DNA of 35,570 nucleotides, taken from Candidatus Gastranaerophilales bacterium. GTDB lineage: Bacteria > Cyanobacteriota > Vampirovibrionia > Gastranaerophilales > Gastranaerophilaceae. Of the stretch, positions 1 to 9,572 are shown one piece after another (positions within the stretch are counted from its first letter, which is position 1; each line of letters begins with the position of its first letter). Below the pieces are notes generated by a model, which was not told where the DNA came from, ran no database searches, and saw only the letters and a list, made by a program, of their open reading frames with translations. The position numbers and the translations under genes are program-made. The stretch is taken from contig CALUSJ010000124.1 in assembly GCA_944323405.1 (NCBI GenBank), positions 1-35,570 on the forward strand, written 5' to 3'.

Positions 1-646
<646 letters not shown>

Positions 647-1023
647 CTCACTTTCAGTTTAACAATTCTACACCTATATTATAAAAGTATTTTTGCAGTA
701 ATTAATTGCCCAATGAGTTTATAAAAAAATTTAACATTTTTCTTAAACTATTTTATGTCTTATTAAGCGTTAACCCGTTTCCTTCAAGGGTTTTACACTC
801 TTTAGACTGGATACAATAAATTTAAAATCTGCCCATTTTTAAAATTTCCCATCCTCCCAATTGTTACAAATATTTACATTATTCGGCCGATAAACTAAAA
901 AAGAACCCCCTACCTCACATCAAACATCACCACGTTAACCACAAATCCATCCTTTATAATTATATACTCCTAGTTCTAAAGTATAATTTTTCTTGATTCT
1001 GCTTACAATTCTTCATATATGGA
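647..1023. other. gene-free AT-rich intergenic stretch
   Basis: No convincing coding region. Besides the -10 box at 678-683 it holds a second minus-strand promoter-like pair, TTGTAA (1003-1008) and TATACT (980-985) with a 17-base spacer. What that promoter would express is unclear: only very short reading frames follow. No tRNA, riboswitch or terminator hairpin was recognised. Confidence 0.5.
678..683 (-). promoter_or_regulatory. -10 box for the 75-aa gene
   Basis: A perfect TATAAT on the minus strand. The expected start point is near 671, giving a leader of about 25 bases before the ATG at 646. The matching -35 region is weak (ATTAAT-like). Confidence 0.4.
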
Positions 1024-1052
1024 TTGCTAAGTCCTAATATTTATGCTAAAAT
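1024..1052 (+). promoter_or_regulatory. promoter for the 50-aa gene
   Basis: TTGCTA (1024-1029), 17-base spacer, and extended -10 TGCTAAAAT (1044-1052). The same nine-base extended -10 recurs in front of ilvD. It is followed by a leader of about 78 bases to the ATG at 1138. Confidence 0.55.
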
Positions 1053-1137
1053 ATACCCATAAAAAGTGTAGAAGTTAACTGAACCAGAATATTGGTGTTT
1101 ATATAAAAAGTGTGTTACTAAAGTAGGAGAAAGGAAA

Positions 1138-1290
1138 ATGAAATTAATCTCTAAAGAAAAGAAAACAGTTAAATCTGCATTCGCTGACGAATTTGAGAAT
1201 TACTTAAAAAAACAACAATTGAGAACGACTTTTAACGGATATGATATTGAGTCATTCTCTTGGTACAAAAAAGCTCTTGGATTAGCATAA
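1138..1290 (+). CDS. small hypothetical protein, 50 aa
   Basis: Family unknown. A 50-codon frame (MKLISKEKKTVKSAFADEF... ending KKALGLA) stands behind a strong Shine-Dalgarno stretch, GTAGGAGAAAGGAAA, directly upstream of ATG. A good sigma70-type promoter sits at 1024-1052. The product is charged, probably helical, and has no signal or membrane segment. Strong translation signals plus a dedicated promoter argue that this is a real gene despite its size. It is monocistronic: the next gene is on the opposite strand. Confidence 0.6.
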   Translation: MKLISKEKKTVKSAFADEFENYLKKQQLRTTFNGYDIESFSWYKKALGLA

Positions 1291-1362
1291 TCTATTCATT
1301 ATAACATTTTGGGAATTTTTGGTTTTTACATAGATAATGATAGAGAGCTAAGTTTTTAAATA

Positions 1363-2055
1363 TCATTTATCGAGTGGGGTTTGTTTTGCTGTTTTATTAC
1401 CAACTTCGTTACCTGCCACCATTAAGGCTAGCGGGATAACTCTTGCTACACCGTGCACAAATGCAGATTTTGGAGCAACATATGAAGCTGCTAAAATCGC
1501 ATCGTCAAGGTGCGCCGAAAAATCTGTAATTTTTACACCTCTGCCGTCAGATTTGTTATTAAAAATAAAATTACAAAGCTTATTCATTATAAAATTTGCT
1601 GCAACTACACCCACTCCAATACCTGCTAATGCTCCTATAGCCTGAGGAATTTTACCGAATCGCTTGCATTTTTTTGATATAAAATCCACAATTACTATTG
1701 GAATAGAAATATTGCCTATCTGCATCAGCGTCTCACGTCTTTTGGCTTTTCTGTTATTTTTATTATTATCAATCATATACCCGCCGGCAAGTCCACCCAA
1801 TGAAGAGCCGATGCCTATTGGTATTACTTGTTTATCATCATAAAAAACTTTAGAAAGATACGAGTGTCTTATATTTTTAAACATTCGTTTTGGATTCAAT
1901 GAATAACCGCCCCTTTTTGCCATTACAGCACAGCTCAATGCCGTACCAATAGCAGTCATGCCGGCAACAACAGCTCTTTTATTATTAGGATATGGACTCT
2001 CTAAATGTACATGCCCAAATCTTGTATTATCATCATTAACGGAATTAATTCTCAT
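1363..2055 (-). CDS. hypothetical glycine-rich membrane protein, 230 aa
   Basis: Function unknown. The N-terminus (MRINSVNDDNTRFGHVH) resembles the 'MxIxxI..F-G' openings of other hypothetical proteins in this window. It is followed by hydrophobic, glycine/alanine-rich stretches at roughly residues 28-46, 80-94, 115-127 and 140-157, likely membrane-inserting helices, and by a small-residue-rich segment near 205-220. The start ATG at 2055 has a GGAAGG ribosome site ten bases upstream. It lies 65 bases downstream of the 159-aa gene on the same strand, so the two are probably co-transcribed. Confidence 0.7.
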   Translation of the reverse strand: MRINSVNDDNTRFGHVHLESPYPNNKRAVVAGMTAIGTALSCAVMAKRGGYSLNPKRMFKNIRHSYLSKVFYDDKQVIPIGIGSSLGGLAGGYMIDNNKNNRKAKRRETLMQIGNISIPIVIVDFISKKCKRFGKIPQAIGALAGIGVGVVAANFIMNKLCNFIFNNKSDGRGVKITDFSAHLDDAILAASYVAPKSAFVHGVARVIPLALMVAGNEVGNKTAKQTPLDK

Positions 2056-2120
2056 AACTGTTTAACCTTCCGCTAATAAAAAACATGTAAAAATTTTTTT
2101 TGCGTGTTTTTTAAAATTTC

Positions 2121-2600
2121 TTAACAAATCGGTGAATAAAACTTAGAAATTTCTTCAAAATACTTTTCTAAAGCCTTATAGCCATTATATATTTCGTTAG
2201 TAACTGTTGCATAGCGGCTTGCAACAATATATTTGAGTTCCTTAGCTCTAATTCTCAACAACTCGTCCGAATCCTTACGCAAAAGTTCATTATTTGATGT
2301 AGACCACTTCTTTAAATAAGATAATTCTTCATTTACTTGTTTGATAGTTGAAAACTCAAGCCTGTTAAAATCATATTTTTTAAGAAGTTGAGCCTCTGCA
2401 TTTGTAATCTGGCTCTGCACTGCCTGAAAACGATAAATACGCTTTATAATAACGTAATTATCTGCAATCCTTCTATGAGAATATGGAACGGCACTTTTTG
2501 CCAATAAAGCCGATGTTGATAAGGCCGTAAAGGCATCATCATCCCTCGATAATGTACTTTGCACAGGATTCACTGTTTCTATCTTCTTATTGTTAAACAC
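2121..2600 (-). CDS. hypothetical helical protein, 159 aa
   Basis: No family recognised. The product is mostly predicted helical and charged, with repeated Leu/Ile heptad-like spacing from about residue 60 on (LLKKYDFNRLEF, ELSYLKKW, LLRIRAKELKYIV), and no membrane segment. The start is GTG at 2600, with GAGGGG eleven bases upstream. Its leader is unusual: a stronger ribosome site 5' of it drives an out-of-frame upstream ORF that overlaps this start, and an 8-bp hairpin lies between the two. First gene of a probable two-gene unit with the 230-aa membrane protein. Confidence 0.65.
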   Translation of the reverse strand: MFNNKKIETVNPVQSTLSRDDDAFTALSTSALLAKSAVPYSHRRIADNYVIIKRIYRFQAVQSQITNAEAQLLKKYDFNRLEFSTIKQVNEELSYLKKWSTSNNELLRKDSDELLRIRAKELKYIVASRYATVTNEIYNGYKALEKYFEEISKFYSPIC

Positions 2601-2644
2601 GAGCTAAAACCCCTCATTTCCTCTGGAGGGCAGAGGAATTTCAC
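2579..2644 (-). CDS. possible upstream ORF (21 codons) overlapping the 159-aa gene start
   Basis: GTG at 2644 is preceded by a purine-rich, near-consensus AGGAGG element nine bases away, much better than the site of the following gene. It encodes a 21-residue peptide beginning MKFLCPP and ending at TAG (2579-2581), 22 bases inside the next gene in another frame. No homology is expected. Its interest is regulatory: ribosomes translating it would open the hairpin at 2618-2638. Confidence 0.35.
   Translation of the reverse strand: MKFLCPPEEMRGFSSCLTIRR
2618..2638 (-). promoter_or_regulatory. leader hairpin before the 159-aa gene
   Basis: Perfect 8-bp stem, TTCCTCTG/CAGAGGAA, closing a 5-base loop. 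On the transcribed minus strand the loop reads CCCTC, which is complementary to the GAGGG of the downstream gene's ribosome site 2-6 bases 3' of the stem. Two mutually exclusive structures are therefore possible. Confidence 0.4.
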
Positions 2645-2722
2645 AATTTCCTTCCTCCTCCCATATTACTAAATTTATAATATCTTAATTTGTTTATATT
2701 GTCACTAGAATATGAATTAATA

Positions 2723-2753
2723 TTTACAAATATTAAAATTTTTGTGTTATACT
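2723..2753 (+). promoter_or_regulatory. promoter of the activase gene
   Basis: TTTACA (2723-2728), 19-base spacer, TATACT (2748-2753) with a TG extension (2745-2746). The gene's ATG follows 29 bases later with GGGAAGAAGG in between. Confidence 0.5.
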
Positions 2754-2782
2754 AAAACGTAAATAGGGAAGAAGGTAAAAAG

Positions 2783-3787
2783 ATGAGTTTAGATGTTTAT
2801 TTAGGTATCGATGTCGGTTCAGTTACAACTAAACTGGCTCTCGTTGATGAAAAAGGCAAATACATAGATTCTTATATGCTAAAAACAGCCGGCAAGCCGG
2901 TTGATGCAGTTCAAGAAGGATTAAAACATATTATTTCCCAAGCACTTTGTGACTATAATGTCCAAGGTGTCGGAACTACCGGCTCCGGGAGAAACCTTGC
3001 AGGTGCTTTAGTAGGCGCTGATGTTATTAAAAATGAGATTACCGCTCATGCCGTCGCCGCTAGTACAAACATTCCAGGAGTACAAACCATTCTTGAAATC
3101 GGCGGGCAAGACAGTAAAATCATTATTCTTCGTGACGGTATTGTAACGGATTTCGCAATGAACACCGTGTGCGCAGCCGGAACTGGCAGTTTTCTTGACC
3201 ATCAAGCACAAAGATTAAATGTTCCTATTGAAAAGTTCGGCGAAACAGCTCTTAAATCCGAAAACCCCGCTCGTATAGCAGGAAGATGCGGAGTTTTTGC
3301 TGAAAGCGATCTTATCCACAAACAACAGCTTGGATACCCTGTCGAAGATTTATTATATGGACTTTGTCAAGCACTTGTTAGAAACTACCTTTCTAATCTG
3401 GCGCTTGGTAAAGAACTGCTTCCAACCGTTTCTTTCCAGGGCGGAGTTGCTACAAACACCGGCATGGTTAAAGCTTTTGAAGAAGCTCTTAATACTAAAA
3501 TTGTTGTACCTGATAACCACCAAACAATGGGCGCTATAGGAGCAGCTCTTTTAGCTATGGAAAATCACCAATACACAGAGACTCCTACAAAATTTAAGGG
3601 CTGGGAAGTCGGCAATATGAATTTCCAATCTGTAACATGCCAGTGCACAGGCTGCTCTAACAACTGCGAGGTTATTACAATCCTTGAAGGAGCTGAACCC
3701 GTAGGACATGTTGAAAAAATAGGTGATATCAAAGGAAACATCATTGCTCGCTGGGGCGGCACATGCGGCAGATGGGATATTAATTAG
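2783..3787 (+). CDS. 2-hydroxyacyl-CoA dehydratase activase-like ATPase (BadF/BadG/HgdC family)
   Basis: Member of the ASKHA-fold activators that hydrolyse ATP to inject a low-potential electron into 2-hydroxyacyl-CoA dehydratases or benzoyl-CoA reductases. The phosphate-binding motif GIDVGSVTTK is at residues 8-17. EIGGQDSK is at 105-112, and the cluster-ligating cysteines appear as Cys130 (NTVCAAGTGSF) and Cys169 (GRCGVF), the same 39-residue spacing as in HgdC. After the ATPase fold comes an extra C-terminal segment with Cys286, 288, 291, 295 and 328 (C-x-C-x2-C-x3-C ... GGTCGRW). This segment resembles the linker that, in long activase fusions, precedes a dehydratase-like part. Here the protein stops right after it, and no dehydratase gene is adjacent. 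RBS GGGAAGAAGG; a bidirectional terminator follows. The substrate is unknown. Confidence 0.85.
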   Translation: MSLDVYLGIDVGSVTTKLALVDEKGKYIDSYMLKTAGKPVDAVQEGLKHIISQALCDYNVQGVGTTGSGRNLAGALVGADVIKNEITAHAVAASTNIPGVQTILEIGGQDSKIIILRDGIVTDFAMNTVCAAGTGSFLDHQAQRLNVPIEKFGETALKSENPARIAGRCGVFAESDLIHKQQLGYPVEDLLYGLCQALVRNYLSNLALGKELLPTVSFQGGVATNTGMVKAFEEALNTKIVVPDNHQTMGAIGAALLAMENHQYTETPTKFKGWEVGNMNFQSVTCQCTGCSNNCEVITILEGAEPVGHVEKIGDIKGNIIARWGGTCGRWDIN

Positions 3788-3812
3788 ATACTTAATACAC
3801 AAGTACAATAAA

Positions 3813-3848
3813 AAAAAATGGGACGAAATTCTATCGTCCCATTTTTTT
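3813..3848. terminator. bidirectional intrinsic terminator
   Basis: TGGGACGA (3819-3826) pairs with TCGTCCCA (3834-3841), flanked by an A-tract on the left and a T-tract on the right. It works in both directions between the activase gene and convergent ahcY. Confidence 0.9.
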
Positions 3849-3864
3849 CAAATATTATTCTATT

Positions 3865-5306
<1,442 letters not shown>

Positions 5307-5328
5307 ATTATCTAAACCCTCATACCAT

Positions 5329-5357
5329 TTTATACCATAATCTTATATAAACAGCAA
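5329..5357 (-). promoter_or_regulatory. promoter of the 54-aa gene / ahcY unit
   Basis: On the minus strand TTGCTG (5352-5357), exactly 17 bases, TATAAA (5329-5334). It lies back to back with the ilvD promoter. Confidence 0.6.
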
Positions 5358-5386
5358 TAATAATTCTTTTTTCAAAACTCCTTTCG

Positions 5387-5395
5387 TGCTAAAAT
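5387..5395 (+). promoter_or_regulatory. extended -10 element of ilvD
   Basis: TGCTAAAAT, identical to the element before the 50-aa gene at 1044-1052. The -35 side is only T-rich. Transcription would start near 5402, leaving about 20 bases with GAGG before ATG 5422. This also rules out the upstream in-frame GTG at 5386 as the start. Confidence 0.5.
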
Positions 5396-5421
5396 TTTTC
5401 TTGAAAAGAGGTTTTTCAATC

Positions 5422-7083
5422 ATGCGCAGTGACAGTATAAAAAAAGGGATAGCAAGAACCCCGCACAGAAGCCTTTTAATGGCTGCCGGAGTATCGAAAA
5501 AAAATATGAACTCCCCGTTTATTGGTATAGCGAGTTCATTTTCGGATTTAGTACCCGGCCATATCGGAATGCGAGATTTGGAAAGACAGATTGAAAAAGG
5601 TATTCATTCAGCCGGCGGCCAGGCGTTTATATTTGGTGTTCCTGCTGTATGCGACGGTATCGCAATGGGACATTCTGGAATGCAATATTCGCTTCCATCC
5701 AGAGATTTGATAGCCGATTGTGTAGAAACAGTCGCCAATGCTCATCAGTTAGACGGACTCGTTTTGTTATCTAACTGTGATAAGATTACACCCGGCATGC
5801 TTATTGCATCTGCCAGAATAAACATCCCTACTATTATTGTAACTGCCGGCCCTATGCTTGATGGAGAGAGCAGGTGCGAAAAACTTACCATGATAAAGGG
5901 GGCTTTTGAATCAATCGGCAGATATAGAAACGGAGAGATTACAGAAGATAGACTAATTGAGCTCGAAGAAGCATCCTGCCCGTCTGCCGGTGCTTGCCAA
6001 GGATTGTATACCGCTAATACAATGGCCTGCTTGACCGAAGTTATGGGAATGAGCCTTCCATATTGCGCAACAGCAGCCGCCGTATCTTCAGAAAAAAGAC
6101 GCATAGCGTTTGAAAGCGGACTTGAAATCGTAGAAAGGGTGCGAAAAAATATTAAACCGCTGGATATAATAACCCGTGATACCCTAAGAAACGCCATAAT
6201 AGCAGATTTAGCCATGGGCGGCTCAACAAATTCATTTCTTCACATCTTGGCTCTTGCTAATGCCGCCGGTGAAACAATTGCATCACTCTCAGCCGGCAGC
6301 AAAGCTGCACCGCTTGTTACACTAAAAGATTTTGAAGAACTCTCTTACAAGATTCATCAGTTTGTAAAACTAGAACCCTCCTCTAATATAACAATGACCC
6401 AATTCCATCAGGCAGGAGGAATTCCGGCTGTCCTAGATGAGCTTGCAAAAAGTGTTCCAGAATTTAAAGGACAAAAAATTAAAGACGTATACTCAGATAA
6501 AAATGTTATTCATCCATATTCAGAGCCGTTTACTACAAAACCAGGGTTGGGGATTTTGTACGGCAATATTGCACCAGAAGGCTCTGTAATAAAGATTTCA
6601 GCTGTAGATGAAAGCTGCTATGAATTTGAGGGATATGCAAAAACCTTTGATTCAGAAGAAGAAGCAATGAAAGCTCTTGAAAACGACTTGATTAAAGAAG
6701 GCGATGTTATTGTAATCCGCTACGAAGGGCCAAAAGGCGGCCCCGGTATGAGAGAAATGCTTGCGCCGACTTCTCTTCTTGTAGGGAAAGGACTTGGCAC
6801 AAAGGCTGCTCTGATTACTGACGGCAGATTTTCAGGCGGGACAAGAGGCATATGCGTCGGGCATATCTGCCCTGAAGCTGCCAATGGCGGGGTTATTGCG
6901 CTTATTGAAGACGGTGACAAAATTAAAATTGATATAAACAATCGGACTCTGAACCTTTTAGTCACTGAAACAGAACTCGAAAAACGACGCAAAAACTTAA
7001 AACCTTTTGTAAGCAAAGCCTCTGGTTATCTCGCCAAATACTCAAGAACAGTTAGAGACGCAAGCCACGGAGCTATTGTTTGA
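5422..7083 (+). CDS. ilvD: dihydroxy-acid dehydratase
   Basis: Fe-S enzyme dehydrating 2,3-dihydroxy-isovalerate and -methylvalerate in valine/isoleucine synthesis. The 553 residues match the family. Motifs: [10 protein letters not shown] (14-23), [15 protein letters not shown] (73-87), [10 protein letters not shown] (90-99), [10 protein letters not shown] (117-126, cluster Cys119), [16 protein letters not shown] (186-201, cluster Cys192), GGSTNS, and the C-terminal [11 protein letters not shown]. At the position where many homologues carry a third cysteine (P-C-N), this protein reads PGH (45-47), as in a recognised subgroup. I chose ATG 5422 because it has GAGG upstream and the next possible start is inside the promoter. 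The stop TGA overlaps the ATG of the next gene, so translation is probably coupled. No ilvB or ilvC is nearby. Confidence 0.96.
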   Translation: MRSDSIKKGIARTPHRSLLMAAGVSKKNMNSPFIGIASSFSDLVPGHIGMRDLERQIEKGIHSAGGQAFIFGVPAVCDGIAMGHSGMQYSLPSRDLIADCVETVANAHQLDGLVLLSNCDKITPGMLIASARINIPTIIVTAGPMLDGESRCEKLTMIKGAFESIGRYRNGEITEDRLIELEEASCPSAGACQGLYTANTMACLTEVMGMSLPYCATAAAVSSEKRRIAFESGLEIVERVRKNIKPLDIITRDTLRNAIIADLAMGGSTNSFLHILALANAAGETIASLSAGSKAAPLVTLKDFEELSYKIHQFVKLEPSSNITMTQFHQAGGIPAVLDELAKSVPEFKGQKIKDVYSDKNVIHPYSEPFTTKPGLGILYGNIAPEGSVIKISAVDESCYEFEGYAKTFDSEEEAMKALENDLIKEGDVIVIRYEGPKGGPGMREMLAPTSLLVGKGLGTKAALITDGRFSGGTRGICVGHICPEAANGGVIALIEDGDKIKIDINNRTLNLLVTETELEKRRKNLKPFVSKASGYLAKYSRTVRDASHGAIV

Positions 7084-7577
7084 TGAAAAATGAATTAAGA
7101 AAGAATCTTAAAAACATATGCAAAAACGAATATAGCGAGAGTTTAACTAAATTACTCAGAGAATGTAAAGAATACAAAAATGCTAAAAACATCATGATTT
7201 TTTATCCTCTGAAAAACGAGATTAGCCTGCTAAGTCTACTTGAAGATGAAGATAAGAATTTTTATCTTCCTCGCATTGAAGGCTCAAACTTATACTGCTG
7301 TCCGTATAAAAAAGGAGATGCGCTTAAACTTTCAGAATTTAATACAAAAGAACCCATAAGCAGCCCAGTTGATAAAAACCAGATAGAACTAGTTGTTGTA
7401 CCTGCGCTCTGCTGTGATAAAAACAACTACCGGCTCGGATATGGAAAAGGGTTTTACGATAGATTCTTAAAAGATTTTCAAGGTAAAAAAGTAGTCTGTC
7501 TGCCTTCCAGCCTAATCCTGGATACTGTTTATCCTGAAGAACACGATGTCCCGGTAGATATTGTTATAACTTGCTAA
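7083..7577 (+). CDS. 5-formyltetrahydrofolate cyclo-ligase (MTHFS family)
   Basis: ATP-dependent conversion of 5-formyl-THF to 5,10-methenyl-THF, salvaging folate. At 164 residues it is close to the short bacterial form. Hallmarks are the N-terminal basic helix, FYPLKNEIS (substrate pocket), and the conserved C-terminal nucleotide motif RLGYGKGFYDRFL (about residues 118-130) followed by the D-V-P-V-D segment near the end. The start ATG overlaps the ilvD stop as TGATG, indicating translational coupling. An extra in-frame TTG one codon upstream is the less likely start. The gene is commonly called fau or ygfA; I leave the symbol empty because usage varies. Confidence 0.9.
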   Translation: MKNELRKNLKNICKNEYSESLTKLLRECKEYKNAKNIMIFYPLKNEISLLSLLEDEDKNFYLPRIEGSNLYCCPYKKGDALKLSEFNTKEPISSPVDKNQIELVVVPALCCDKNNYRLGYGKGFYDRFLKDFQGKKVVCLPSSLILDTVYPEEHDVPVDIVITC

Positions 7578-7625
7578 AAAATATTGTTTTTTTATATTAA
7601 AATACTTTATAAAGAGGTGATTATT

Positions 7626-8375
7626 ATGACAGAAATTTATGGAAATATACACTCAGTCGAAAGCTGCGGCACAGTAGACGGGCCAGGAATAAGGTTTGTC
7701 GTATTTACTCAGGGCTGCCCTATGAGATGCCAGTATTGCCACAACCCTGATACTTGGGAATTTAAAGACAACCAAAAAATGTCAATAGACGAAATTATGA
7801 CTCAATACGAAGGGGTAAAAGAGTTTTGCTCAGGCGGAATTACTGTTACGGGCGGAGAGCCTATGTGTCAAATGGAGTTTGTAACAGAGCTGTTTAAGAA
7901 AGCAAAAGAAAAAAATATTAACACTGCTCTTGATACATCTGGAGTTCTCTTTAATAAGAATAATACAGAAAAAATAGATGAACTCTTGAAATACACAAGC
8001 ATTGTACTTCTCGATATTAAGCATATTAACGACGAAGAGCATAAAAAACTTACAGGACACTCTAATAAAAACATCCTAGAATTTGCTCAATATTTGTCAG
8101 AAATTAAAAAACCAATCTGGGTAAGACATGTTGTTGTTCCGGGAATTACATATAAAGAAGAATATTTAACAGAACTCGGAAAATTTCTCGCCGGCTTGCA
8201 TAATATTGCAGCACTTGATGTTCTACCTTATCACGACATGGCCGTTCCAAAATATGAAAATCTCGGAATTCCTTATCCTCTAAAAGGCGTGCCTCCGCTT
8301 ACACACGAAGAAGCGCTTAAGGCCAGAAATATTATTATGAAAGCTTATAAAGAAACAAAAGAACTAAATAACTAA
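7626..8375 (+). CDS. pflA: pyruvate formate-lyase activating enzyme (radical SAM)
   Basis: Radical-SAM enzyme installing the glycyl radical on pyruvate formate-lyase in anaerobic fermentation. The [4Fe-4S] motif CPMRCQYC has Cys31, 35 and 38, following SVESCGTVDGPGIRFVVFTQG. The SAM-binding TGGEPM is present, as are the C-terminal family segments RHVVVPGIT and LPYH. At 249 residues it is the size of the single-domain PflA, without the extra ferredoxin domain of other glycyl-radical activases. ATG 7626 is chosen because AGAGGTG stands seven bases upstream; the open frame continues 5' without start signals. PFL itself is not in the window, so the partner is inferred from PflA-type sequence features. 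Confidence 0.92.
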   Translation: MTEIYGNIHSVESCGTVDGPGIRFVVFTQGCPMRCQYCHNPDTWEFKDNQKMSIDEIMTQYEGVKEFCSGGITVTGGEPMCQMEFVTELFKKAKEKNINTALDTSGVLFNKNNTEKIDELLKYTSIVLLDIKHINDEEHKKLTGHSNKNILEFAQYLSEIKKPIWVRHVVVPGITYKEEYLTELGKFLAGLHNIAALDVLPYHDMAVPKYENLGIPYPLKGVPPLTHEEALKARNIIMKAYKETKELNN

Positions 8376-8433
8376 AAAACGAGCTTGGTTTACTCCGCTT
8401 AAATCGACTCTAACTATTTAATTTTAAACAAAA

Positions 8434-8458
8434 AGAGGGTGACTTTTAGTCATCCTCT
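8434..8458. terminator. terminator hairpin between pflA and a convergent small gene
   Basis: AGAGGGTGACT (8434-8444) pairs with AGTCATCCTCT (8448-8458) with one G-T pair and a TTT loop. The left flank is A-rich, so it has a U-tract mainly for minus-strand transcripts. Confidence 0.75.
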
Positions 8459-8479
8459 ATACTATTTATACATTCCAAA

Positions 8480-8686
8480 CTAGTTGTTGCTCAAAACAAG
8501 TCTAAATGTTGCAAGATTCTTGATAGATAACATTTTATGCTTATTCGCCTGCTTATCAGCTATAGCAAAAATTCTGCATATTCTTCTGATTTCTTCTTCG
8601 TCTTTTCTTGATTCAATCTTATAAACATTATTGATTGGATCTGCAATAACTGACATAGTAGCGTTAAGTTCTTCTTCTTTCATCAT
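8480..8686 (-). CDS. small hypothetical protein, 68 aa
   Basis: Family unknown. Two adjacent ATG codons (8686 and 8683) follow AAAGGA at 4 and 7 bases. The second has the better spacing. The product is charged (MKEEELNATMSVIADPINNVYKIE then RKDEEEIRRICRIF) and likely mixed helical, with a single cysteine and no signal or membrane segment. A terminator hairpin follows the stop codon. The gene is monocistronic. Confidence 0.6.
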   Translation of the reverse strand: MMKEEELNATMSVIADPINNVYKIESRKDEEEIRRICRIFAIADKQANKHKMLSIKNLATFRLVLSNN

Positions 8687-8909
8687 TTTATCCTTTATAA
8701 ACTTCTTATGTATATATAAAGTATTTCATTTTCAAAAAATTGCCTTTTTTAAAGCAAATATTAAGAATTGTAAAGCATTATTTTTTAATAAAAAACTTAC
8801 GCCTTGTTATTACAGGGTTTCAGCGTTAATTTGTTAAGTTATGTAACAATTTTATTTAAAAGTGTTATAAATTTTATATACTGTGGAATATATAAAGTAT
8901 AATCTCTTT

Positions 8910-8977
8910 TCTTTATTTTCTCCTCCACTCCTTTATCTAACGAGAGTTAATGCCGCAAACGATTGCGGCTTTTTGTT
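8910..8977 (+). ncRNA. candidate small RNA with a C/U-rich unpaired stretch
   Basis: A perfect TATAAT at 8898-8903 predicts a start near 8910, and a canonical intrinsic terminator ends at about 8977. The roughly 68-base transcript carries no reading frame with a ribosome site, and the nearest upstream gene is on the other strand, so the terminator has no other obvious client. Before the terminator is an apparently unpaired pyrimidine stretch, TTCTCCTCCACTCC (about 8919-8932), complementary to Shine-Dalgarno sequences. The layout (unpaired CUCC-rich stretch, then terminator stem) recalls C-rich regulatory RNAs such as cyanobacterial Yfr1, but homology cannot be claimed from this alone. The -35 region is weak. 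Confidence 0.4.
8952..8977 (+). terminator. intrinsic terminator
   Basis: GCCGCAA (8952-8958) pairs with TTGCGGC (8963-8969) around a 4-base loop, followed by TTTTTGTT. It is U-tailed only in the plus direction. Confidence 0.85.
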
Positions 8978-9080
8978 ATGGAATTTTCTGGAGTGTATTA
9001 AACCATAATAGATATGGTAACTTGTCTGATGAAAAGTATTTGATTATTTCGTATTAATAAATTTGAAAGGAGAATTTTGT

Positions 9081-9386
9081 ATGTTTTATGATATTTTGAA
9101 AGCTAAAGATATTGTTAACTTAGATGGCGGGAAATTTGAAAGAAAGGTTTTGCTAGAGAACAATGACAGCTGTTTATCAGTAATTGCTTTAAAAAAGGAA
9201 GAAGTAATCGATACACACACTTCCTCTTCAGATGCTGCAGTATTTGTCTTAGATGGAGAAATTGAAATTCATTTTGAAGCAGAAAAGTTTAAGATTGATA
9301 AAGGTGAAATACTGATGTTTAAAAGAGATAAGGAACATAAAGTTCTTGCATTAAAAGACAGCAAATTTTTGCTTATAAAAATATAA
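9081..9386 (+). CDS. small cupin-domain protein, 101 aa
   Basis: Single-domain cupin beta-barrel. The first half carries VIDTHTSSSDAAVFVLDGEIEIHF, aligning with cupin motif 1 (H-x-H ... E ... G). The second has KGEILMFKRDKEHKVLAL, aligning with motif 2 (P/R-x4-H). Only part of the metal-ligand set is visible (one His in motif 1, one in motif 2; Asp in place of the usual Glu), so metal binding is uncertain. ATG 9081 is chosen because AAAGGAG lies nine bases upstream; the upstream in-frame TTG sits inside that site. The gene stands alone, followed by a long GC-rich hairpin. The ligand or substrate is unknown. Confidence 0.75.
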   Translation: MFYDILKAKDIVNLDGGKFERKVLLENNDSCLSVIALKKEEVIDTHTSSSDAAVFVLDGEIEIHFEAEKFKIDKGEILMFKRDKEHKVLALKDSKFLLIKI

Positions 9387-9426
9387 AACTGACATTTATT
9401 CACTATTTTAGGAGAAATAATTTCTC

Positions 9427-9460
9427 ATTGGGCCGTGTGCTTAAAAGCACACGGCCCAAT
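9427..9460. terminator. 14-bp GC-rich hairpin after the cupin gene
   Basis: ATTGGGCCGTGTGC (9427-9440) pairs perfectly with GCACACGGCCCAAT (9447-9460). A smaller GAGAAA/TTTCTC hairpin precedes it at about 9412-9426. There is no U-tract on either side, so termination may be inefficient or factor-assisted. Confidence 0.55.
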
Positions 9461-9537
9461 ATCTAGAAAGCTTGGTTTGAAGGCAAAAATCTACCAATCT
9501 TTAAAATTTTCGGTATTCTGAATTATATACAAATCTC

Positions 9538-9566
9538 TTTACAATTTTGAAAAATTCCAGTATTAT
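9538..9566 (+). promoter_or_regulatory. promoter of rne
   Basis: TTTACA (9538-9543), 17 bases, TATTAT (9561-9566). Predicted start near 9573, which leaves a leader of about 260 bases before the RNase E start codon. Confidence 0.6.
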
Positions 9567-9572
9567 ATAGAT

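Noticed and set aside
927-950. A seven-codon minus-strand frame (MDLWLTW) with two Trp codons, reminiscent of a trp leader peptide.
   Set aside because: No attenuator hairpins follow it, no tryptophan gene lies downstream, and the ribosome-site spacing is wrong.
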